A DNA stretch of 22,011 nucleotides from an uncultured Flavobacteriales bacterium (lineage in GTDB: Bacteria; Bacteroidota; Bacteroidia; Flavobacteriales; Crocinitomicaceae): the NCBI GenBank assembly GCA_946479985.1, contig CAMLIF010000062.1:1-22011 (forward strand). Direction: 5' to 3'. The position numbers and the translations under genes are program-made. The notes beneath the pieces are model-generated. The model did no database searches. It saw only the letters and a list, made by a program, of their open reading frames with translations, and was not told the origin of the DNA. How positions within the stretch are numbered: position 1 is the first letter of the stretch; every line of letters starts with the position of its first letter. Below are positions 17,501 through 22,011 of this stretch, piece by piece.

Positions 17501-20089
17501 AATTATGCTGCACCAAATGAAGATATTTGTTTCGAAAACAGCCCGTTTTACATCAACACAGCATTGCGTCAGTGGGAATCAGCTAATCGAAATGCTGCGG
17601 TAAGCGCATTCGGACACACCGGAACCAATGCACACGCGGTAATTGCTGAGTATTCTAGTGTCATCCAAACTGAAAGCAACCGAAAAGACACTGCCCAATT
17701 ATTACCGCTATCCGCAAAAAACAACACACAACTCAAAGCCTACGTATCTCGATTACTCCGTTTTGTCATAGAGCAAGATACCACTCTGGATTTAGCAAAT
17801 TTGGCTTATACCTACCAAACAGGCAGAGAGGCAATGGGTGTCAGACTAGGAATCGTTACCAATTCACAAGAAGACTTAAAACGTCAATTACAAGAGTTCC
17901 TGGACGAAAAAAGCGCTACAGGTAGCTCCATCATTCCAAACCGCGAACAACCGGCTTTCCAAACCATTCAGCAATGGTGGAAGGAAGGGAACTTAAAAGA
18001 AATACTTGACACATGGGTAATAGGTGCCGAAATCGACTGGAAGCTGCTTCAAGAGAACAATGCTGTTCGAAGAATCAATGCTCCTACATATCCGTTTGAA
18101 AAAGGAAGCTATTGGATTTCTGAAAACAAAACAAACGCAGCCATTCCAACAGCAAAACAGCAAAACACGGTTAACGAGCAAGTAGTTATTGGAATTTCGC
18201 CCGATGAAACGTTGCCATACATCCGAAATCAAATCGCTGATTTCCTAAAAATTCCAGCTGAACGGATCAATAATACTGTTTCACTTGAAGATTACGGATT
18301 GGACTCCATCATGACCGGGGAACTTACGGCTATTTTTCAACAATGTTTTCCTAAAATCGATAGCACATTGTTCTTTCAATGTCAAACTATCGATGAAATT
18401 GTTGCTTACCTCACGCAAAAAGGGCATCTCGAAACGTTTCGTACGGAAACAAATAACATTGCTAATATTTCTGCACTCAAAACAGAAACAAACACCTCCA
18501 CATTTGATCACCGTTCTGTGAGCTGCCTCAAACCATCACCAACGGCAACAACTCGAGTAATTGCTTTTTCTCCCTTTGGTTTTGGGATCAAAAGTCTGGC
18601 CTGGATGAATCGACTGCCTGAGCACGTTGAGGTTTGGTCAGCAGGATCCACGGAATACGCAGAATGGGACACTTTGATAAGTGATCTCACAGAAGGCGTG
18701 AAAATGCTGTTTGACAAACCGGTTGTAGTTTGGGGACACTCCATGGGCGGTATCATCGCATTCGAAGTGCTGCACCGATTGGAAACAGCGTATTCCATTT
18801 CAGCAAAACAGTTCATTGTTTCCTCTTCAGCGGCACCTCGGATATTTGAACGTTTGAAATACAGCGCGCCATTCTATGAAATCGAAGAAAGCATGTCGGC
18901 CTCCACTATCGAAGCTGAATTGATCAGCAACCATTATGTAGTTCCTAAAGAAAGTGGATTGCCTGTTATTTCTCCGGAAGCATTGATGAATGACGTGCGA
19001 TTGTGTAAAGCATATACTTTCGACAAAACGAAAACCATAACCACGCCCATCTACATGGTCCAAGCTAGTAACGATATACTCATTCGAGACCCGGCCGTTA
19101 TCGTACAATGGCAAGAACTGACCACATCGCGATGCAGATACGAAGAAGTCGAAGGAACTCACTTGTTCTTTATTCGACCGCAGCAAGGATTTGTAGACTT
19201 GTTAAACAACTGTTGTACAGAAGAGGCAACAGCACAATCACAATTGGTAACACCTGGTGTTTATGCGCTTGACCGGGTATTCGAAGGAACAGCAGATGTG
19301 CATTTGTATCCGCTGGGTACAACTCCAAAAGGATTCATCATTTATACGGAAACCGGGCACATGGCGGCTCATTTGTGGCATCCGAAACGCAGAAATTCAC
19401 TTTTAGAAAGCTGGCTCACAGAAGAAGAGCTGTTAACTTATGTTGCCTACACAGGAAATTACCGGGTAGACAAAGGAATTGTTTCCCATTCGGTTGAACT
19501 TAGCCTTCAGCCAGATACCGAAGGAAAAATACTCACACGTTATTTAGAAAATCACAACAACAACCTTACATTGCTCACATCGCCGCTTATTTTGTCGGAA
19601 GACGGGCAATTTGGCTCGGCAGATTATCAGAAAGTAAGCTGGAAACCGCTCACATCAACCTCTCAAGTGTCTACGAAAACACTAACCGGTTGCTGGCAAC
19701 TCAGCAACATCAGCGGATTGAGTAACTCTCTTTGCAATCAAGCATTCAAAGGACAGTGCATCATTACTCCCGATGGATACATTTCTGTATTGATTAATCA
19801 CCGGGATCGTGCACCGTTTTTCTACAAAAACTTTGCGTTAGCCAGCTCTGAAGAAATTATAACCACTCTTCAATCCTGCATCATTTGGCTCGGAAAGCTC
19901 AATACAATGAACGAAAATAGTTTCGCCGTTGATATTCTTACTCATCAAACTGCTTACCCGATGAATCTAAGCGAATTGCAGGTCAATTGTGTAAACAACG
20001 AATTAACGCTATCCTGGTCAGCAGTAAATGAACCAATAGAAACAATTGTGACCAAATGGAAGTTAGCCGAAAACAACTCACCCGAATAA
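14567..20089 (+). CDS. trans-AT PKS: KS0-ACP-KS-ACP-TE with C-terminal tandem lipocalin-like domains
   Basis: A complete 1840-residue synthase whose ATG overlaps the flavin monooxygenase stop. Domain order: short polar N-terminal segment (about 45 residues, possibly docking), KS0, ACP (Ser559), KS, ACP (Ser1247), thioesterase, two lipocalin-like domains. There is no AT, KR, DH or ER. It is the terminal synthase in this gene order, because it carries the releasing TE. Only the second KS can extend, and the last beta-keto group is expected to stay unreduced unless acted on in trans. The lipocalin pair downstream of a TE is not a standard PKS ending. The stop lies 13 bases before the kinase gene. 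Confidence 0.95.
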   Translation: MSDKLSEMNRILDWISEGEKEWTPASEEAFLNADTKEKTIPNSIPSQQLESIAITGLSGFFPESMNVQEFWDHLDNDRSMIREIPAERFEWKEHYSKTGETGTMRTRHGGFIPDIASFDPKLFNMLPAEAEEIDPRQRLLLMSVWRTLEDAGYEPLSLKKSNTGVFIGCETNQYAQIMRDNGIPSNGLFNQTDSMISNRLSYFFDFAGPSEFVNTMCSGFAVALHRAVVALRAGTIDRAIVGAANIILSPELLIALSGGEQLCTGEIIKSFGKDGDGYLSAEGVGTILIERLSDAKAANRYSYANIRHAMVNYNGRGGMSIAAPNTDAHAELMKNCYREAGIDPRNLHYIEAQGMGLPVADIAEWTAMNRALTELASEQGITLKPGSCSVSSLKPMTGHMHAASSLAALLKVIRSFQTRKIHKILGYDQPNEFCNMADTPCRIVKETEAWPDTEYPRLAAIHSYGSGGNNAHLLLEEVMESEQMPKAVHSPTPFQLQKHWFKQPVTNLKTTDSNTNHKETLPVKNDQENEILDAIRELVGLDENQFDPNTAFSSLGVDSAAVGIFTAGLNTKFSITIPKSDVYSYPTPEKMAQHILSKLQKTQVKSTNTPDVDQQQSKIETDDIAIIGMHVRVAGAENTREFWSNLKKGESSISDIPEKRRSKAFNELKHVRGGFISEIDHFDPLFFGISPREAEYMDPRQRVLLESSYAAIEDSGYDPKSWKGKRNGIFIGLEESDYPLTERSSITSIHSGSAPARIGYFLDTKGPLLSLSTACSSSLVAIHYACNSILNGESETALAGGCAIISDPAQMIVNLARMGDMLSPDSTCYAFDDRANGMVLGEGVGVVILKRLSQAILDKDPIHGVIKATGINYDGKTNGLTAPSGIRQQELYEDVIRKSGFTADSIGHIVAHGTGTALGDPIECNALINAYGANTDQKHFCALTSVKTTIGHTLAASGVINLVAATLSIKNKQIPATLNYAAPNEDICFENSPFYINTALRQWESANRNAAVSAFGHTGTNAHAVIAEYSSVIQTESNRKDTAQLLPLSAKNNTQLKAYVSRLLRFVIEQDTTLDLANLAYTYQTGREAMGVRLGIVTNSQEDLKRQLQEFLDEKSATGSSIIPNREQPAFQTIQQWWKEGNLKEILDTWVIGAEIDWKLLQENNAVRRINAPTYPFEKGSYWISENKTNAAIPTAKQQNTVNEQVVIGISPDETLPYIRNQIADFLKIPAERINNTVSLEDYGLDSIMTGELTAIFQQCFPKIDSTLFFQCQTIDEIVAYLTQKGHLETFRTETNNIANISALKTETNTSTFDHRSVSCLKPSPTATTRVIAFSPFGFGIKSLAWMNRLPEHVEVWSAGSTEYAEWDTLISDLTEGVKMLFDKPVVVWGHSMGGIIAFEVLHRLETAYSISAKQFIVSSSAAPRIFERLKYSAPFYEIEESMSASTIEAELISNHYVVPKESGLPVISPEALMNDVRLCKAYTFDKTKTITTPIYMVQASNDILIRDPAVIVQWQELTTSRCRYEEVEGTHLFFIRPQQGFVDLLNNCCTEEATAQSQLVTPGVYALDRVFEGTADVHLYPLGTTPKGFIIYTETGHMAAHLWHPKRRNSLLESWLTEEELLTYVAYTGNYRVDKGIVSHSVELSLQPDTEGKILTRYLENHNNNLTLLTSPLILSEDGQFGSADYQKVSWKPLTSTSQVSTKTLTGCWQLSNISGLSNSLCNQAFKGQCIITPDGYISVLINHRDRAPFFYKNFALASSEEIITTLQSCIIWLGKLNTMNENSFAVDILTHQTAYPMNLSELQVNCVNNELTLSWSAVNEPIETIVTKWKLAENNSPE
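14714..16370 (+). other. Module: atypical KS0 plus ACP, post-KS linker nearly absent
   Basis: The KS fold keeps Cys217, but the nucleophile motif is NTMCSGFAVAL rather than CSSSL. The HGTGT segment reads EAQGMGLPV with Gln353 at the catalytic His position. The last His motif is TGHMHAASS with His399. Loss of the first His predicts no extension. After the KS only about 50 residues lead to the ACP. The usual linker of about 130 residues that helps recruit the trans-acting AT has shrunk to a remnant with TPFQLQKHWF. The ACP (about 16145-16370) has Ser559 in LGVDSAAV. The retained Cys argues against a chain-length factor, where it is replaced by Gln. Probable chain-holding or tailoring module for the adjacent flavin monooxygenase. 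Confidence 0.85.
16430..18420 (+). other. Module: elongating KS plus ACP, no reductive domains
   Basis: The KS triad is intact: Cys775 in STACSSSL, His912 in AHGTGT, His952 in TIGHTLAASG. A full-length post-KS linker (about 17690-18120) includes AYTYQTGREAMGVRL and ends at APTYPFEKGSYW. The ACP has Ser1247 in YGLDSIM. With no KR the product on the ACP should be a beta-keto thioester. This module is the last before the thioesterase. Confidence 0.88.
18500..19215 (+). other. Thioesterase domain (type II TE-like)
   Basis: Alpha/beta-hydrolase domain with nucleophile Ser1392 in WGHSMGG, Asp1503 in QASNDILIRDP and His1532 in EGTHLFF. The sequence style, including the GTHLFF block near the end and a compact core, resembles stand-alone type II thioesterases more than macrocyclising TEs. 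It is covalently attached after the last ACP, so it most likely releases the chain by hydrolysis or cyclisation. Which of the two cannot be judged from sequence. Confidence 0.85.
19250..20077 (+). other. Tandem lipocalin-like domains at PKS C terminus
   Basis: The first copy (about 19250-19660) has the lipocalin_5-like pattern: GVYALDRV, YPLGTTPKGFIIYTETGHMAAHL, AYTGNYRVDKGIVSHSVELSL, then a basic Arg and LTLLTSPL strand. The second, more divergent copy (about 19672-20077) repeats the opening strands as LTGCWQLSNISG and IITPDGYISVLINHRDRAP, and ends with LTLSWSAV. Lipocalin-like barrels bind small hydrophobic ligands, and some members of this group act as isomerases or cyclases in natural-product pathways. 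Here they may hold or fold the product as the TE releases it. First copy fairly sure, second copy tentative. Confidence 0.65.
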
Positions 20090-20102
20090 AACCAATACAT
20101 AC

Positions 20103-21824
20103 ATGTCCTATACATTTGTAAAAGATCATATTTCCAGGATGCTGAGTGATAATTGCTCGGAAGACACCGTAGCACACATTGCAAAAGTGCTTGTGAAAGC
20201 ATTTGATCTTACACCTTCTGCAAGCTTTTCTATTGAACCCATTACCAGCGGATTTTCCCTGACCGCTCAAAATTTCATGCTTACTATAGAGCAAACAGCA
20301 TACGTTTTCCGATTAACGGACCTTCAAAGCAATCCTATTCATCGGGAAAATGAAGTAAAGGCGCACGAATTGATGGAAAAAAAACAGATTAGCCCCTTTA
20401 TGTATTATGGCAGTTCGGAAGAAGGCGTAATTATTTCACAGTTTATAGATGATCAAATCCCGAAATGGACAGAAGGATTCACCAATGAAATGGGACGGAA
20501 TTTAGCACTGAAACTGCGCAGTTTGCACGAAACATATCCTTCTAACGAACTCATCAACGCAACCATATCCGCATCTGGTTTGCCGAATGACAGCAGAGAG
20601 CGTATACAAAATATCTTAGCAAAGGAAAAAGGATTTCATTTAGTAAGCGCTACTATGGAACTCCTTACTGGATTGGAACAACTTCTCACAAAAGACACGC
20701 TCGTTCATCACGATCTTCATGGAGGAAACATTCTTTTTGACCGTACAAATTTCTGGTTCATAGATCTGGAACACTTAGGAGTAGGGGATCCTTACGTTGA
20801 CATGGCCGTTATTTGTCTAATAACCAGTTTTTCTGAAGGAATGCCGGAACTGTTTTTGCAGCATTATTTTGGACGTGAACTGACAGAAAAAGAAGAGCAA
20901 AAGATCTATTTGGCAAAAATCATTTCCAGCCTTCGCTACGCAATAAGTTCCTTTTCTAACTGCGAAAACTATGCTTCTATTCAACAAGAGAATGTATCCG
21001 GGACATGCAAATTCACTGACTTCTCTCCTGAGATTGATGGAACCCCCGATGTAAGCACAGATCCTGGTAAATACTGGCAGTGTATTGCACTGGTAAAAGA
21101 AGCCTTAAATGCCATGGCAAAGCCAACATTTACACAGGTCATGCGCGAACTTACGGAACACAATAAAAAAGCAATTTCGTTACAAGAATTACTGGATAGA
21201 GATCCCCAATGGATGCAAAAACGAAAACCTTTCACCATAGTGGCATTAGCGAATTTATTGCGCACCATTACCGCTTACAATCCTCCTGAAAAATCGATTG
21301 ACTGTCATCCGTCACATAACACCACAGACCTGCTTAAAAAAGGCATGAAACTTATCACAGAACATTTGAAAGATGGTGGATCTGTATTTATTGAACACTA
21401 CCATTCACTTGAATTATTACTTAAGATTGCTAATCGAAATATAATGTCTTACAATGAGTTAACATTAAAAAATCTCACATGGGACAGCAACGGAATTACA
21501 GAGGAGTTTGATTTAGATGATTGGGGAAATACTACCACTAGCTTTGAGCTATCGGATCTGGCAACACTTGTACACCTGCTGAAACTATCCACAGAACAAG
21601 AACAATTACTGGTCCTGAGTTATTTCGGTTCCCGAATTTCTGAAGCAGATCAAACTTATTATGAAGTTGTCCGGCAATTCATTGCGCTTCGTTTGATCTT
21701 GCTAGAAGCGGGCAGAGCAGCAACAGCCGAAGAACAGCAGGCAATATTTCAAAAAATCCAGCATGAGACTAAGCACTATTCGAATGTAGGAGCCAGTCCT
21801 TCAAACCTTTTCAAAAAAGTATGA
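20103..21824 (+). CDS. APH/choline-kinase-family phosphotransferase with a second degenerate kinase lobe
   Basis: A 573-residue protein. The N-terminal half (to about 300) is a kinase of the aminoglycoside phosphotransferase/choline kinase family: nucleotide-loop region PITSGFSL, AYVFRLTD with a basic residue, HRENEVKAHELM, catalytic loop VHHDLHGGN (His203, Asp204, Asn209) and metal motif FIDLEH (Asp221). The C-terminal half repeats a helical lobe with YNELTLKN (Asn451, Glu452, Asn457) and FDLDDW (Asp470) at nearly the same spacing. The catalytic Asp has become Glu, and no nucleotide loop is visible, so this half looks like a pseudokinase lobe. It starts 13 bases after the PKS and its stop overlaps the next start as ATGA. 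Probable role: phosphorylating a hydroxyl of the polyketide, as self-resistance or maturation. A choline or homoserine kinase-like role is less likely in this context. Confidence 0.82.
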   Translation: MSYTFVKDHISRMLSDNCSEDTVAHIAKVLVKAFDLTPSASFSIEPITSGFSLTAQNFMLTIEQTAYVFRLTDLQSNPIHRENEVKAHELMEKKQISPFMYYGSSEEGVIISQFIDDQIPKWTEGFTNEMGRNLALKLRSLHETYPSNELINATISASGLPNDSRERIQNILAKEKGFHLVSATMELLTGLEQLLTKDTLVHHDLHGGNILFDRTNFWFIDLEHLGVGDPYVDMAVICLITSFSEGMPELFLQHYFGRELTEKEEQKIYLAKIISSLRYAISSFSNCENYASIQQENVSGTCKFTDFSPEIDGTPDVSTDPGKYWQCIALVKEALNAMAKPTFTQVMRELTEHNKKAISLQELLDRDPQWMQKRKPFTIVALANLLRTITAYNPPEKSIDCHPSHNTTDLLKKGMKLITEHLKDGGSVFIEHYHSLELLLKIANRNIMSYNELTLKNLTWDSNGITEEFDLDDWGNTTTSFELSDLATLVHLLKLSTEQEQLLVLSYFGSRISEADQTYYEVVRQFIALRLILLEAGRAATAEEQQAIFQKIQHETKHYSNVGASPSNLFKKV

Positions 21825-22011
21825 AAACGATTCAACAAGGTCCTACTGTAATTCTTCCCATTTCATTGAAACGCGGAGAGCAGGAGTTTAGTGCCACATT
21901 GTGTCTCAGCTCTTTATCTTTGAATGAATTGTTAGAATGCGAACGAGAATTACAGTTTTTACATCCTCAAGAACTCCGGCGATTGAATGCATTCCGGTTT
22001 GAACCACGAAA
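21821..22011 (+). CDS. Probable Sfp-type 4'-phosphopantetheinyl transferase, 3' end outside window
   Basis: An open frame of 63 complete codons running off the right edge, beginning at the ATG that overlaps the kinase stop (ATGA). The visible part is an N-terminal strand region followed by SLNELLECERELQFLHPQELRRLNAF and RFEPR. The pattern of a Leu-rich segment, then LHPQELRRL and a basic FRFEPR block is typical of the N-terminal half of Sfp/HetI-type PPTases (compare LSxxExxRxxxFxxxxxRxxFxxxR). The diagnostic magnesium and CoA-binding motifs would lie beyond the window. A PPTase would convert the apo carrier proteins of these synthases to holo form. Tentative, because only about a quarter of the protein is visible. 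Confidence 0.6.
   Translation, partial: MKTIQQGPTVILPISLKRGEQEFSATLCLSSLSLNELLECERELQFLHPQELRRLNAFRFEPR

Noticed and set aside
19672..20077. Second C-terminal PKS domain as a dehydratase or hot-dog fold
   Set aside because: No HxxxGxxxxP motif is present, and its opening strands repeat the pattern of the preceding lipocalin-like copy.

Overview
The window is an uninterrupted stretch of a trans-acyltransferase (trans-AT) polyketide / nonribosomal-peptide gene cluster. All genes lie on the plus strand, with gaps of at most about 22 bases and three 4-base ATGA stop/start overlaps, so it reads as one polycistronic unit. The DNA is AT-biased by eye. None of the three non-overlapping internal starts (12632, 13434, 20103) has a purine-rich Shine-Dalgarno sequence, which is typical of Bacteroidota. 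Together with the domain style, this suggests a Bacteroidota host (Chitinophaga-like or a symbiont). That assignment is inference only.

Layout: (1) 2-11407, the 3' part of a giant hybrid megasynthase: carrier protein, two tandem SagB-type oxidase domains, KS0-ACP, KS-KR-ACP, KS-KR(degenerate)-ACP. No acyltransferase domain is present. (2) 11404-12609, a cytochrome P450. (3) 12632-13423, a TylF-like O-methyltransferase. (4) 13434-14570, a free-standing luciferase-like flavin monooxygenase. (5) 14567-20089, a second megasynthase: unusual KS0-ACP, KS-ACP, thioesterase, then two lipocalin-like domains at the C terminus. (6) 20103-21824, an APH/choline-kinase-like phosphotransferase with a second degenerate kinase lobe. 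(7) 21821-end, the start of a probable Sfp-type phosphopantetheinyl transferase.

Working model (inference): an amino-acid-derived azoline made upstream of the window is oxidised to a thiazole or oxazole by the Ox pair. It is passed through a non-elongating KS, extended twice with one clear and one doubtful ketoreduction, and handed to the second synthase. There a KS0-ACP pair could serve as a platform for the flavin monooxygenase. A last KS-ACP extends without reduction and the TE releases the chain. The P450 and methyltransferase decorate the product. The kinase may phosphorylate it, for self-protection or as part of the final structure. The PPTase would activate the carrier proteins.

The most unusual features are the tandem oxidase with one eroded copy, the atypical KS0 that has lost its post-KS linker, the TE-lipocalin-lipocalin terminus, and the kinase/pseudokinase fusion. 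No RNA genes, mobile elements, CRISPR arrays, terminators or promoters could be supported, and no gene-free stretch exceeds about 22 bases.
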